This document shows positions 33,077 to 43,220 of a stretch of DNA of 64,000 nt, one piece after another. The first letter of the stretch is position 1. Every line of letters starts with the position of its first letter. The translations under genes and the position numbers were made by a program. Origin of the DNA: Ditibartonella choladocola (lineage in GTDB: Bacteria; Pseudomonadota; Alphaproteobacteria; Rhizobiales; Rhizobiaceae). The stretch covers positions 1,736,001 to 1,800,000 of the forward strand of contig NZ_CP015625.1 of NCBI RefSeq assembly GCF_002007565.1, in the 5' to 3' direction. Under the pieces are notes generated by a model. That model was not told the DNA's origin. It saw only the letters and a program-made list of their open reading frames with translations, and did not search any database.

Positions 33077-34524
33077 TTGTGTTGTCCTTCCAAGGCCTCC
33101 GTTATTTCCTGATGGTCGGAAAAGGGATGAACTTCGGTTCCGATAATCTGCCCCTTTTCATGCCCTTTTCCGGCAACAACCAATGTATCGCCACTTTGAA
33201 GAAGAGAAATGGCATAACGGATAGCTTCGCGTCTATCCCCGATCTCTTTGGCGCTGCTTGCAGCCGCCATAATTTCTTTGCGGATTTCGGCGGCATTTTC
33301 AGTGCGCGGATTGTCATCGGTGACGATAACAATGTCGGCATATTTGGTAGCAATTTTACCCATAATCGGGCGTTTACCCTTGTCGCGGTCGCCACCACAG
33401 CCAAAAACCACCACGACTTTTCCCGTGGTAAATGCTTTTACAGCAAGTAGAACCTGTTCCAAAGCTTCCGGTTTATGGGCATAATCGACATAGATTGCCG
33501 CTTTATCTTTTGTCGTTCCGACAAGTTCGAGACGCCCCGGTGCGCCTTGCAGCCGTTCGAGTGCACGAAAAACTGCCGCCGCAGAAACACCGGTTGCAAG
33601 GGCAAGTCCGGCCGCGACAAGTGCATTGGAAACCTGAAAGTCACCGGCAAGCGGCAAGGTGAATTCAAAAACCTCACCATCGACGATGCAATCGACAAAT
33701 TGGCGCGAGCGTTGGTGTTCGACATGACGTAACCTGATAAAATCGCCCTTGCGGCCAACGGTTAGAACTTTGCGTTTAGCCCGTTTGACATGTTCGATTG
33801 CCGCTTCGGAAAATTTGTCATCGGCAAAAATGACGGCTGGCGCTTCTTTCGGCAGAAGTGTGTCGAATAGACGCATTTTAGCCCTGAAATAATCCTCTAC
33901 TGTCGGGTGATAATCCATATGGTCGCGCCCGAGATTGGTAAAGGCTGCGGCTTTCAATTTTACCCCGTCAAGCCGGCATTGGTCTATGCCATGAGAAGAA
34001 GCTTCCATAGCAACATGGGTCACACCTTCATCAACAAGTTCGGCCATTGTCTGTTGTAGTCTTACCGGATCGGGAGTGGTGAGCGAGCCATATTCATTTC
34101 TTGTTGGCGTAATAACACCGATTGTGCCGATGGTTGCTGCTGCAAAACCGGCATCTTTCCAGATCTGGCGTGTAAACGAAGCCACAGATGTTTTACCGCT
34201 TGTACCTGTAACAGCCACCACAGTATCGGGTTGTTTACCAAAAAAACGTGCTGCTGCCATTGCCAATTCATGGCGTGCATCAACCACGCGTATGATCGGC
34301 ACATTTTTTTCTGCAAGTTCAAAATCATGGTCTGTCAGGATTGCGACTGCACCGCGCTTTGCCGCATCCTTGGCATAAACGCCGCCATCGCCTTTATTGC
34401 CTTTAAGAGCGACAAAAAGAAAACCGGGTTGAACTTTTCTGGAATCGGCAGTAACGCCCTTGATTTCGATAGAGGGCACAATCGACTTTTGTTGAACGCC
34501 GCTTACGAGTTGATCGAGTTTCAT
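33073..34524 (-). CDS. murE: UDP-MurNAc-L-Ala-D-Glu:meso-diaminopimelate ligase
   Basis: Adds the third stem-peptide residue. It has 483 residues with ATP loop TGTSGKTS (106-113), central YDYAHKPEA-type segment ([11 protein letters not shown]) and DDNPRTE; the DNPR motif is the established mark of meso-DAP rather than lysine specificity. The order ftsI-murE-murF is standard. Confidence 0.96.
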   Translation of the reverse strand: MKLDQLVSGVQQKSIVPSIEIKGVTADSRKVQPGFLFVALKGNKGDGGVYAKDAAKRGAVAILTDHDFELAEKNVPIIRVVDARHELAMAAARFFGKQPDTVVAVTGTSGKTSVASFTRQIWKDAGFAAATIGTIGVITPTRNEYGSLTTPDPVRLQQTMAELVDEGVTHVAMEASSHGIDQCRLDGVKLKAAAFTNLGRDHMDYHPTVEDYFRAKMRLFDTLLPKEAPAVIFADDKFSEAAIEHVKRAKRKVLTVGRKGDFIRLRHVEHQRSRQFVDCIVDGEVFEFTLPLAGDFQVSNALVAAGLALATGVSAAAVFRALERLQGAPGRLELVGTTKDKAAIYVDYAHKPEALEQVLLAVKAFTTGKVVVVFGCGGDRDKGKRPIMGKIATKYADIVIVTDDNPRTENAAEIRKEIMAAASSAKEIGDRREAIRYAISLLQSGDTLVVAGKGHEKGQIIGTEVHPFSDHQEITEALEGQHK

Positions 34525-34542
34525 GTTCTAACCCCTTTTGTT

Positions 34543-36294
34543 CTAATCATTAAACGACGTTTCAGGCAATTTCTGGTTGCCGGAGGAGGCAAGAACAGGT
34601 GCATATTCTTCCCTGAAATCAGGTCTTACGCCCAAAAATGTAGCCGATCTGCGAATAATTTCAGCCACCATCGGAGCCGCGTTGAAACCGGCTGTTGCGC
34701 CGAACTTTCCTTCTTCCGCCTTGGGTTCGTCAATAATTGTCAAAACCACATATTGCGGATTATCAATCGGGAACGACGCAAGAAAGGCGTTAAACCGTTT
34801 ATTTTTTGAATATTTGCCGTTTTCGACTTTTTCGGCAGTTCCGGTTTTGCCACCAACGCGATAACCTTCAACCTTGGCTCTGCGCCCCGAACCTATATCG
34901 CCATTCAATTTATAAAGATAACGCATATCCCGGCTTGTTTCCGGTGCAACCACCTGTTTGGAATGTTCTTGCGCCTCTTCGGCCGTGCGTTTCAAAAATG
35001 TCGGTTCGATAAGCCTGCCACCGTTCATCAAAGCGCTGGCGCCAACTGCGGTTTGTAAAGGCGTTGTCATCATGCCGTGGCCGAAAGCAATGGTCATGGA
35101 ATTGACGGTTTTCCAGCGTCTCGGCTCCACCGGACGGGCGACTTCGGGAAGTTCCGTCGTCATACGGTCGAGAAGTCCCATTCTCTTCAAAAATTCGCGG
35201 TGCCCGTCAATGCCGATTGTCAGTGCTTCTTTTGCCGAACCGATATTGGAAGAAAAAATAAAAATTTCCCAAGCGGTTAGCGGGCGATATTTACCATGAA
35301 AATCACGAATGAAATGGCCGCGTCCGGCAGCCAGCGGCTTTGACGCGTCAATGACACTGTTCAACTGGAATTTTCCTGAATCAAGTGCCATTGCCGTAGT
35401 GAAGCTTTTAATCGTCGAACCCATTTCAAATGTGCCGGCTGTCATCCGGTTAAGGCGATCTTTTTTAAGTGCATCAACCGGATTATTCGGATCAAAATCG
35501 GGCATGGAAGCCATGGCAAGCACCTCACCGGTGTGGATATTGATAACCACCGCACCGGCAGCAATGGCCTGGTATCTTTGCATAGCGTCTGCCAACACAT
35601 CACGCATGATGGCCTGAACACGTACGTCAATTGATAATTTTACCGGCTCAAGCGACGTTTCGTCGGCAAGACCGGCAGCACGCAAATCGCTTAAACCCGC
35701 ACTGTCGATATATTTTTCCATTCCCGCCGTGCCCTGATTGTCGACATTGACCATGCCGAGAATATGGGAGGCTGTCGGCCCACCCGGATAAAAGCGGCGC
35801 ACTTCGGTGCGGAAGCCGACACCGGGAATGCCAAGAGCCATAATCTGCTCTTTCTGGCTTGGTGTTAGCCCGCGCTGTATCCAGGCAAAACCGGTTTTCT
35901 TTTTGAGCTTTTTATAGGTTTCCTGCCAATCAAGATTGGGCAGAACCGTTGAAATCAATTCTATTGTTTCATCCACATCAATGATGCGGCGCGGTTCGGC
36001 AAAAAGTGAATAGGTTTTCAAATCGGTTGCAAGAAGCCGCCCGTTACGATCAAGAATATCGGGACGCGCGGCCGATTGCTCGACAGCGGGGCCGGAAGCT
36101 TCTTCAATCTGTCCGCCTTCTATACCGAAATAAATAAGGCGGGCAAAAATGACCGCATAGACGCTGAGAAAACAGCTTATCACCACCATCAGACGGCGAC
36201 GGGTTCTGCGCGAACGGTATTCGGCCTTTTGTAACTCTTCATAACGGTTGGGAGCGGCCTTCGGTTTACGCTTTAAAAACGGTATCAACTTCAT
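34543..36294 (-). CDS. ftsI: Septal transpeptidase FtsI (penicillin-binding protein 3)
   Basis: Class B penicillin-binding protein cross-linking septal peptidoglycan together with FtsW. It has 583 residues: one N-terminal transmembrane helix (about 35-55), pedestal domain, and transpeptidase domain with STIK (catalytic Ser293), SSN (348-350) and KTGT (483-486). It overlaps ftsL by four bases. Confidence 0.96.
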   Translation of the reverse strand: MKLIPFLKRKPKAAPNRYEELQKAEYRSRRTRRRLMVVISCFLSVYAVIFARLIYFGIEGGQIEEASGPAVEQSAARPDILDRNGRLLATDLKTYSLFAEPRRIIDVDETIELISTVLPNLDWQETYKKLKKKTGFAWIQRGLTPSQKEQIMALGIPGVGFRTEVRRFYPGGPTASHILGMVNVDNQGTAGMEKYIDSAGLSDLRAAGLADETSLEPVKLSIDVRVQAIMRDVLADAMQRYQAIAAGAVVINIHTGEVLAMASMPDFDPNNPVDALKKDRLNRMTAGTFEMGSTIKSFTTAMALDSGKFQLNSVIDASKPLAAGRGHFIRDFHGKYRPLTAWEIFIFSSNIGSAKEALTIGIDGHREFLKRMGLLDRMTTELPEVARPVEPRRWKTVNSMTIAFGHGMMTTPLQTAVGASALMNGGRLIEPTFLKRTAEEAQEHSKQVVAPETSRDMRYLYKLNGDIGSGRRAKVEGYRVGGKTGTAEKVENGKYSKNKRFNAFLASFPIDNPQYVVLTIIDEPKAEEGKFGATAGFNAAPMVAEIIRRSATFLGVRPDFREEYAPVLASSGNQKLPETSFND

Positions 36295-36698
36295 GGCCGG
36301 ACACTCCCTGTTGCGATATTATCGACATTGGCATTGCCGTTTCTGGCGAGCAGGGAATTCTTTTCTTCAAGTTCGTCGTCTTTAATCAGATTTTCAATCT
36401 GGTCCGGCAGCCGTTCCGGTATATCTTGCAATTTGATAATCTGGCGGGCATCTGTTACCTGCAATCCGAGTTGATCCTGATAACGGGTGACCAATACCTG
36501 CATACGTTCCGGCTCGATCATCATCGCCCATTCGGCATGCAAAAGATTGATGGTATTTTTCTCTGCAACGATCTGTCTTTCGATACGCTGAACCTCGCCG
36601 ATGCGCTTTTGTGCATCATATTTTACCTTATAGGTAATGCCGGCTGCACAAATCATAATCGCCACCAGAATCATATCAAATGTACGAAAAACTGTCAT
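36291..36698 (-). CDS. ftsL: Cell division protein FtsL
   Basis: Small bitopic divisome protein that pairs with FtsB and activates FtsWI. It has 135 residues with one N-terminal membrane helix (about 5-24, [19 protein letters not shown]) and a periplasmic coiled coil ([19 protein letters not shown]) followed by an Asp/Glu-rich tail. Sequence conservation in this family is low, so the assignment rests on size, topology and its place between rsmH and ftsI, overlapping both by four bases. Confidence 0.88.
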   Translation of the reverse strand: MTVFRTFDMILVAIMICAAGITYKVKYDAQKRIGEVQRIERQIVAEKNTINLLHAEWAMMIEPERMQVLVTRYQDQLGLQVTDARQIIKLQDIPERLPDQIENLIKDDELEEKNSLLARNGNANVDNIATGSVRP

Positions 36699-37696
36699 TT
36701 TCTAGTTCCGTTAAATCGAGCAAGTTCAGGAAGACCGAATATCGTTTTATCAAGAGGTGTTACGTCAGCTTCGGTGCGGATACCCAATCGCAAACGTGCC
36801 GAGCGTGAACGCGGGTTGAATTGCAATTCTTTTTCATCTGCCGTCACTCCGCCTTTGGCTACGAGCCTGAATATCGGTTTTTCTGTTTCCGCGACCGGTA
36901 AATAACGCGATTGCGCCGGTGCTTTTGAACGGAAAGCAAAAAACTTTTTGACTATACGGTCTTCAAGTGAATGGAACGTTACAACCCCAAGCCTTCCCCC
37001 CGGCTTCAATATGGTTTCGGCGGCTTCAAGTGCTTTGACCAGTTCCTGAAGCTCGTCATTGACATAGATGCGTAATGCCTGAAAAATTCTTGTTGCCGGA
37101 TGAATGTGGTCGCCGGGTTTGCGCCCGACCAATGTTTCGACAGCGTCCGCAAGGTCGGAGGTTCGCAAAAACGGTTTTTTCTCGCGCCTTTCAACAATCA
37201 TTCTGGCAATACGTGCTGCATGACGTTCTTCACCAAGAAGCCCGAAAATGCGGGTAAGATCATTCACCTTCATCCCGTTGACGACATCGGCCGCACTGAA
37301 ACCTTTTTCCGACATACGCATATCAAGCGGCCCGTCTTTCTGGAAAGAAAAACCACGCTCTGCCTCGTCAATTTGCATGGATGAAACACCGATGTCGAGA
37401 ATAACCCCGTCGACTTTATCTTCTGTCACGTGGCCGAGATTGGAAAATTCGGTATGAACGAGTTTCAATCGCGGGCGATATTCTTCAACCAGAGTCTGAC
37501 CGTCACGAATTGCTTCGGGGTCGCGATCAAGGGCAATGACATCGGCACCTTTATCAAGCAGCGCGCGTGAATAGCCGCCTGCGCCGAACGTACCGTCGAT
37601 AATTGTTTTACCCGCGCAAGCATCCATTCCCGCAACAACAGGTGCGAGTAAAACAGGGATATGACGTTTAAAACCGGTATCCTTAACAGTTGGCAT
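36695..37696 (-). CDS. rsmH: 16S rRNA m4C1402 methyltransferase
   Basis: SAM-dependent N4-methyltransferase of 16S rRNA C1402 (formerly mraW). It has 333 residues: HIPVLLAPV at the start, SAM motif [31 protein letters not shown], and [16 protein letters not shown]. It is the first gene of the dcw run here. The usual upstream neighbour mraZ is absent; the 150-base gap to mntH must carry the cluster promoter. Confidence 0.95.
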   Translation of the reverse strand: MPTVKDTGFKRHIPVLLAPVVAGMDACAGKTIIDGTFGAGGYSRALLDKGADVIALDRDPEAIRDGQTLVEEYRPRLKLVHTEFSNLGHVTEDKVDGVILDIGVSSMQIDEAERGFSFQKDGPLDMRMSEKGFSAADVVNGMKVNDLTRIFGLLGEERHAARIARMIVERREKKPFLRTSDLADAVETLVGRKPGDHIHPATRIFQALRIYVNDELQELVKALEAAETILKPGGRLGVVTFHSLEDRIVKKFFAFRSKAPAQSRYLPVAETEKPIFRLVAKGGVTADEKELQFNPRSRSARLRLGIRTEADVTPLDKTIFGLPELARFNGTRK

Positions 37697-37846
37697 CGTT
37701 ATCTTTTAACAGCACGTTTAAAAAATGTTGCACTTTGAATGCAGCAGAATGGATTGGCGCATCCTGACCTTTCAACCGGTCAGAATGCGTCAATCTTCTT
37801 TATCGCACAGTTATGCTTAACGAAGTGTTAGGATCGCGGCCATCAT

Positions 37847-39160
37847 TCACGAAATTTCCGGTATCAAACCGAATGTCATGAAGAGCAGAACAAAATTCAG
37901 TATAAGAACCACAATTGCCGAAAGAATGGCAACAATCTGGGTAACAATTCCATTGGCAAATTGCCCCATAATGACCTTGCGGCCACTAAAATAGAGAAGC
38001 GCAATCATGGGAACAGGCAGCGAGATTGAAAGAATAACCTGACTGACAACCAGCGCTTCTGTCGAGTTGACACCAAGGGCCACAACAATAAAGGCCGGTA
38101 TCATCGTAACGAGACGGCGAACCCAGATCGGTATATAGAAGCCGACGAACCCTTGCATCACCATCTGTCCGGCCATAGTACCGACAACCGAACTTGAAAT
38201 ACCCGAAACAATCAGCGAAACAAGGAAAACACCTGCCGCACCGATACCGAGAAGCGGTGTCAATGTATGATAGGCCTGATCGATTTCGGCAATGTCGTTA
38301 TGCGCACCATGAAAGGTACTTGCCGCCATAATAACCATGGCCATATTGACCATGCCCGCAATAGCAAGAGCAACGATAACTTCGCGGTTTGAGTAACGAA
38401 CAAGCTGGCGACGATCCTTGTCACTCTGGACTTTGGCACGTGCCTGTGTCAGGCCGGAGTGGAGATAAAGCGCATGCGGCATAACGGTAGCACCAATAAT
38501 GCCGACAGAAATCAACAAAGCGTTCGCATCCGGCATTTCCGGTGTGAAAAGATGCAAACCCGCAGCTTCCCAATCAACCGGTGCGATCACCATTTCAATA
38601 AGATAACAAATACCGATAATCGAAACCAGAATACCGATCAGAATTTCAGTCGGGCGGAAACCGCGGCTATCAATCATCAGAAGAGCATAGGTAATGATTG
38701 CGGTAATAATCATACCGATAATGAGTGGCATATTGAACAACAAGGCAAGGCCGATAGCACCGCCGAGGAATTCGGCAAGGTCGGTTGCCATTGCAGCAAT
38801 TTCGCTGATAATCCACATAGCCACAACGACAGGCTTTGACAGATTGTCACGGCAGAGTTCAGCCAGGTTGCGGCCGGTTACAATGCCGACTTTTGCCGAC
38901 AGTGCCTGAAACAGCATGGCAATAAGATTGGCGAGCAACACAACCCACAACAACGTATAACCGTATCCCGATCCGGCCTGAATATTCGTCGCGAAATTAC
39001 CGGGATCCATATAGGCGATTGAGGCGATAACGGCAGGCCCAACCATGAGAAGAAATGTACGTCCGCCCTTTCGCTTGCCGGCAAGCATTGCAGAAATGCC
39101 TTCCGACGTCCGTTCGGTGAGCGAGGACTTACGGGAGAATTTATCATCTTGAAGAGACAT
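37847..39160 (-). CDS. mntH: Nramp-family divalent metal (Mn2+) transporter
   Basis: Proton-coupled manganese/iron importer of the inner membrane. It has 437 residues and eleven hydrophobic helices; metal-site motifs MDPGN (51-55, TM1) and VMPHALYLHS (TM6) are intact, giving the Asp, Asn and Met ligands preferred for Mn2+. A 13-base palindrome lies 23 bases upstream of the start. It sits between rnpB and rsmH, where many relatives have mraZ. Confidence 0.93.
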   Translation of the reverse strand: MSLQDDKFSRKSSLTERTSEGISAMLAGKRKGGRTFLLMVGPAVIASIAYMDPGNFATNIQAGSGYGYTLLWVVLLANLIAMLFQALSAKVGIVTGRNLAELCRDNLSKPVVVAMWIISEIAAMATDLAEFLGGAIGLALLFNMPLIIGMIITAIITYALLMIDSRGFRPTEILIGILVSIIGICYLIEMVIAPVDWEAAGLHLFTPEMPDANALLISVGIIGATVMPHALYLHSGLTQARAKVQSDKDRRQLVRYSNREVIVALAIAGMVNMAMVIMAASTFHGAHNDIAEIDQAYHTLTPLLGIGAAGVFLVSLIVSGISSSVVGTMAGQMVMQGFVGFYIPIWVRRLVTMIPAFIVVALGVNSTEALVVSQVILSISLPVPMIALLYFSGRKVIMGQFANGIVTQIVAILSAIVVLILNFVLLFMTFGLIPEIS

Positions 39161-39182
39161 GCAACAAAACTTTCTAATTGCG

Positions 39183-39195
39183 AATGCTTTGCATT
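39183..39195. promoter_or_regulatory. Possible Mur/Fur-type operator ahead of mntH
   Basis: AATGC-TTT-GCATT is a perfect inverted repeat 23-35 bases before the mntH ATG, within TTGCGAATGCTTTGCATTAGC. In Rhizobiales, mntH is usually repressed by the manganese-responsive Fur homologue Mur at TGCAAA/TTTGCA-type sites. Matching this site to Mur is an inference. Confidence 0.4.
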
Positions 39196-39281
39196 AGCTC
39201 TAATCGATCTATCCCGTCAATCGGGGTTATATAAAAATATTTGTGAATTCTAAAAAGGTAAATAGCACAAAAGGAAAATGT

Positions 39282-39676
39282 CAGTTGGTCTATAAGCCGG
39301 GTTCTGTATGGCGAAATTTGATTAAAAATTCCGCGTGGCAGCCATTCATCTGGTACGGATGTTACCACCCGTCTCGTGCAACCTACCCGAATGACAGGCC
39401 CGGAAATCGGCTGCGAGCAAAGCTTGCGTGTCATTCCTATTCGGTCTTGCTCCCGGTGGGGTTTACCTTGCCACATCCATTACTGGATGCGCGGTGGGCT
39501 CTTACCCCGCCTTTTCACCCTTACCTGATTGAACAGGCGGTATATTTCTGTGGCACTTTCCCTGAGGTTACCCTCGCCGGACGTTATCCGGCACCGTTAT
39601 TCCATGGAGCCCGGACTTTCCTCACCTTTCACCTTTCGGTATTGAGAAGGCGCGGCTGCCCGACCAACTGACCGGC
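39282..39676 (-). ncRNA. rnpB: RNase P RNA (class A)
   Basis: Catalytic RNA of ribonuclease P, which trims tRNA 5' ends. On the minus strand the sequence begins with GGTCAGTTGGTC and carries the conserved 5' GAGGAAAGTCCGGGCTCC, central GAGGGTAACCT and GGGTAAGAGCCCACCG, and the 3' ACAGAACCCGGCTTATAG, closing with GACCAACTGA, which pairs with the 5' end (helix P1). Ends are set by that pairing and are good to a few bases. A TTTATA/CTGCAA pair just upstream (39680-39706 on the plus strand) could be the promoter, with a short spacer. Linkage to rsmH and the amidase gene is typical of the order. Confidence 0.96.
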
Positions 39677-39689
39677 TCTTTATAAAACA

Positions 39690-40228
39690 AAATCAGGCTG
39701 CTGCAAACCGATAAAACCGGAGCAATAGTCGCAATCATATTGTGTCTTTTGTTGAACAACCGCCCGTCATTCAAGGCCGAATATCAAAAGCTTCTTTATC
39801 GGAGACTTAAAATCGATTCGCGAACAATCGGGTGGAAATGTCCCCCTTCATCATCTGCTCGCCAACATGGACATATAGGTGATGAAGCCGAACCGGCAGC
39901 GAGAGCATATCCGGAAACTTATAGCGCTTCCCTTTTAAAAAAAGCCGATATTTTTCAGGATAGAATTCCCGATAACAGAGTTGAAATAAAATAATCCGGC
40001 TCGCCCTGAATAATAGAATCGCCCCACCCGAAAATAAAACAATTCTCCCGACAAAAAATTCCCCGAAACAATTTCAATCTGTTCATAATCGTTTCTGAAA
40101 TTTTCCGGATGCACAGGGTTTTAATTCAAAAATCTGTTTTTCCGCTATTGCCTGTTAATCAATGTTCCAAGCATTTTCTCATTGATCGTTATGATTCAAG
40201 CGATCAATATCCGGTTCAAAAACATAAA
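39690..40228. other. Intergenic region between rnpB and the amidase gene
   Basis: About 540 bases with no supported gene; the short plus-strand frames here have no ribosome-binding site or recognisable product. It includes the probable rnpB promoter at its left end and the 3' end of the amidase transcript at its right. No clear terminator was seen. Confidence 0.5.
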
Positions 40229-40996
40229 TTATGCAAGGCTTTTCAACGTACCAAGCAGACGATGAAGCGTGTCGATCGTCGAAACATCTGCAACTCCATC
40301 GACTTTTTCAGGTCTGAAATGGCGCTGGAAAGCTTGTGTGACCAATCGCGTACGTTCATCGAAAGATCCGGTTATTTCAAGACCGTAACCATAAAGAGCC
40401 AACATGGATTGAAACGCTTCGACCGGACGGCCGCTTTCGCCGATATTCATAAAACGCCCCCCTGCAATTGGTGCAGGACGCACGAAATGGCCGACACCGG
40501 CTTTAAAAAGTGTTTCCCAAGGAAATTTTTCACCCGGATCGGTTTTGCGATGCGGTGCAATATCGGAATGGGCAAGCACATTCCTCGGTTCAATCGAATA
40601 TCTTTCAATGATGGATTGGCACAATTTAATGACCGATATGATCTGTTTTTCCGGATAATCGGGAAAGTTCAACAAAGGCCCGCCATTGACGATTTCAATG
40701 CCGATCGAGTTTGAATTAACATCTGTGATACCGCGCCAGAAACTTTCACCGGCATGCCATGCGCGAAAAGCCTCTTGAACCAGTTGAACGACTTTTCCAT
40801 CTTCTTCCACAACATAATGAGCTGAAACCTTCGCTTCCGGCGAACATAAAAGTTGTTCGGCACTTTCGGCATTTTCCATGCCCGTATAGTGAAGAACGAG
40901 AAATTGCGGTTTTGCGCCGTCTTTACGTTCTTCAAAATTAGGCGAAGGGCAGACAACCGCCTCCGGATAATCAGCTTTGAACTGTTGCATTGTCAT
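40229..40996 (-). CDS. AmpD-like N-acetylmuramoyl-L-alanine amidase with peptidoglycan-binding domain
   Basis: Zinc amidase that cuts the bond between MurNAc and L-Ala. It has 255 residues: Amidase_2 domain (about 20-165) with zinc ligands in VLHYTG (His36) and HSDIAPHRKTDPGEKFPW, plus a C-terminal PG_binding_1 domain (about 180-250). This AmpD/AmiD-like layout fits recycling of anhydro-muropeptides or wall turnover. No signal peptide is evident, favouring a cytoplasmic recycling role (inference). It overlaps the djlA-like gene by four bases. Confidence 0.88.
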   Translation of the reverse strand: MTMQQFKADYPEAVVCPSPNFEERKDGAKPQFLVLHYTGMENAESAEQLLCSPEAKVSAHYVVEEDGKVVQLVQEAFRAWHAGESFWRGITDVNSNSIGIEIVNGGPLLNFPDYPEKQIISVIKLCQSIIERYSIEPRNVLAHSDIAPHRKTDPGEKFPWETLFKAGVGHFVRPAPIAGGRFMNIGESGRPVEAFQSMLALYGYGLEITGSFDERTRLVTQAFQRHFRPEKVDGVADVSTIDTLHRLLGTLKSLA

Positions 40997-41706
40997 GCCG
41001 TAACAAACTCCTCACGCACGATAGCCCATGCGTTATTAATAGCAGCCAGACGCTCATTGGCAATTGCCATAAATTCCTTCGGCAATCCTCGTGCTATGAC
41101 CCTATCGGGGTGATGCTCGCGCACCAATTGATGATAACGTTTGCGCGCATCTTCAAAACTGATGCCCTTGTTCAACCCCAATACCAGCCACGGGTCGCTG
41201 TCTCCCGTTTCGGCATGGCGGGCACTGATTGCTTTGAAACGTTCACGCGAAAAGCCGAAAATATCGGAAACATTGCGCAGAAAGTCCAATTCATCCTGAT
41301 GAATCACTCCATCGGACTTCGCGATATAGAAAAGCCCTTCCAGCACATCTTCCAGCAATTGTCCCTGACAGTCGGATTCGTGACAAAGCCGAAACAGGCG
41401 GCGAGCGTAAACATCAAAACCGGCAATATCCTGTTTGGCGAGATTATAAAGGCGTTCGACATTGTGGAATTCGTGGTCGGGCACCGAAAAAATTTCATAA
41501 AATGCTTTGACCTCGGCATCGCTTACAACGCCATCGGCTTTTGCCATTTTTGCCGATAAAGCAATCATGGCCACAGAAAATGCAACTTGTCTGCGTGTTT
41601 CCGGATCACCTTCAAAAATGGTGCGCACACGTTCGACAATGGCGTTCAATACGTCGCCAGCAACATTGCTGATAAGCTCTCCGATGCGTGTCCATAATGA
41701 AGGCAT
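40993..41706 (-). CDS. DjlA-like protein: TerB domain plus C-terminal J domain
   Basis: Co-chaperone-like protein of 237 residues. An N-terminal TerB-like acidic helical domain (about 35-150, with repeated AKADGVVSDAEV and AKSDGVIHQDEL motifs) is followed by a DnaJ J domain at the C-terminus (about 170-235) with the HPD tripeptide in VREHHPDRV, needed to stimulate DnaK. The ATG at 41706 is chosen; 18 extra residues from 41760 are not family-like. No clear membrane anchor is seen, unlike E. coli DjlA. Its role is unknown; it is linked to the amidase in many relatives. Confidence 0.85.
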   Translation of the reverse strand: MPSLWTRIGELISNVAGDVLNAIVERVRTIFEGDPETRRQVAFSVAMIALSAKMAKADGVVSDAEVKAFYEIFSVPDHEFHNVERLYNLAKQDIAGFDVYARRLFRLCHESDCQGQLLEDVLEGLFYIAKSDGVIHQDELDFLRNVSDIFGFSRERFKAISARHAETGDSDPWLVLGLNKGISFEDARKRYHQLVREHHPDRVIARGLPKEFMAIANERLAAINNAWAIVREEFVTA

Positions 41707-41826
41707 TCTATTTTTCCGATATATTAAAAGCCCGCTTTGTCTCGTGTTCTTGTGCCGCAACGGGATTTCTTGACCCCCGCCCGATAGTCAACCATTGAAC
41801 CTGTTTAAATGCAATTGATTTTGCCG

Positions 41827-42177
41827 CTATTTATCACCATCGACAGTCGAAGGACGGTTCATTGCCTGACGGGCAACCTCGCCCGCATCACGTGCAAATT
41901 TTTCTGCCTGTTCTTCACTTTGCCCGCTTTTCAAGGCAGCCGCCTTTGCATCTTCCATCAATTTATTAATGACATCGCGTTTTTGCGCCTCTGTCATATC
42001 CGATGGTGTAAGTGGTACTTTTGGCAAACTTATGGCCGCACCTTCCGGAAGTGCTTTTTCTCCATTCGATTGACTCTTGCCATTCATAAAATAGGAATAA
42101 GTCCACCAAAGTCCTGCAATGACGAGAAGGAGGACGATAAAAAGAACGATGATACGGCGCCAACGAAGTTTCTTCAT
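41827..42177 (-). CDS. Small membrane-anchored protein of unknown function
   Basis: 116 residues: basic N-terminus (KKLRWRR), one membrane helix (about 9-26, IVLFIVLLLVIAGLWWTY), then a periplasmic part with a Pro-rich spacer (LPKVPLTP) and an Ala/Glu/Lys-rich helix (AQKRDVINKLMEDAKAAAL). No family recognised. The ATG at 42177 has TTGGAAA upstream. Codon use looks like its neighbours. It is divergent from the lysozyme gene. Confidence 0.7.
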   Translation of the reverse strand: MKKLRWRRIIVLFIVLLLVIAGLWWTYSYFMNGKSQSNGEKALPEGAAISLPKVPLTPSDMTEAQKRDVINKLMEDAKAAALKSGQSEEQAEKFARDAGEVARQAMNRPSTVDGDK

Positions 42178-42266
42178 ATTTTTTCCAAAAGTTTTTATTT
42201 ATATGCCATTCTTTTACTATTTTTAGCAATGGTGAACTGTGATTTGAGAGCCTTATAGGGATTGAA

Positions 42267-43097
42267 TTGTTGTTTAAAAATAATTTTCGGAAAATTGCGC
42301 ACAAGATTTCGGCAGCTATTGCATCGGCTCTTTTGCTTACAAGCTGCACATCCGTGTCCTATGACCTTGGCGATATTGTGCCGCCATCCGGCACAACGCC
42401 GAAAGGGCCGATCAACGCGCCCCGCTTCGATGATCGCAAGCCCCATGATTGGGCTGCGCTTACGCCATGGCACTACCCCATTCACGGAACCGATGTCTCG
42501 AAATATCAACAGGCGGTTGATTGGGCGGCGGTCAAACATAGCGGCATTTCATTTGCTTTTATCAAAGCGACAGAAGGTGGTGACCGCGTCGATGACAATT
42601 TCATCCACAACTGGGATGGTACAAAGGAAGTGGATATGCCGCGGGGAGCCTACCATTTCTTCTATTATTGCCGCCCCGCTTCCGAGCAGGCAAAATGGTA
42701 TATCAGAAATGTGCCGAAGGACCCGACTGCGCTACCACCGGTTCTTGATATGGAGTGGAACGATTCTTCACCGACATGCAAAATCCGTCCACCGGCAGAC
42801 ACTGTTCGCAGTGAAATGAAGGTCTTCCTGTCCATTGTTGAAAAATATTATGGCAAGAAGCCCATTATCTACACCACAGTCGATTTCTTCGACCGCAACG
42901 GTTTGTCGCAAATAAAAGGTTATTCGTTCTGGCTGAGGTCAGTCGCCGGACATCCGCAAGAAAAATACGGCCCCCACCCGTGGACATTCTGGCAATATAC
43001 AGGAACCGGACGTGTGCCGGGTATCAAAGGCGATGCCGACATCAACGTCTTTTACGGCAGCCGTGATGAATGGCAAAAATTTGTGTCGGGAAAATAA
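42267..43097 (+). CDS. GH25 lysozyme lipoprotein
   Basis: A muramidase-family protein of 276 residues. The signal sequence ends in lipobox LLTSC (Cys27), so it is probably anchored to a membrane. The GH25 barrel (about 65-270) has the family marks GTDVSKYQQAVDW, FAFIKATEGG, LDMEWND (the catalytic Asp/Glu pair) and FWQYTGTGRVPG. It starts at TTG 42267 with AGGG upstream; no ATG gives the signal sequence. Related GH25 lipoproteins occur in Rhizobiales, with wall remodelling as a likely role. It lies next to a lytic transglycosylase on the same strand. Confidence 0.87.
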   Translation: MLFKNNFRKIAHKISAAIASALLLTSCTSVSYDLGDIVPPSGTTPKGPINAPRFDDRKPHDWAALTPWHYPIHGTDVSKYQQAVDWAAVKHSGISFAFIKATEGGDRVDDNFIHNWDGTKEVDMPRGAYHFFYYCRPASEQAKWYIRNVPKDPTALPPVLDMEWNDSSPTCKIRPPADTVRSEMKVFLSIVEKYYGKKPIIYTTVDFFDRNGLSQIKGYSFWLRSVAGHPQEKYGPHPWTFWQYTGTGRVPGIKGDADINVFYGSRDEWQKFVSGK

Positions 43098-43220
43098 AAA
43101 CCGTGTCAATCAACAATGAATATAGCTTTACATAAGCTTCAGCTAGGAGCAGACCTTTATTTCTGATAATAAATGGTTCAAAACATTTCAAACATCACAA
43201 TATGCAGGACATGAGGACAA

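Noticed and set aside
39243-39671. 142-codon open frame on the plus strand
   Set aside because: It lies antisense across RNase P RNA, a well-known source of spurious protein calls. The conserved RNase P segments explain the sequence.
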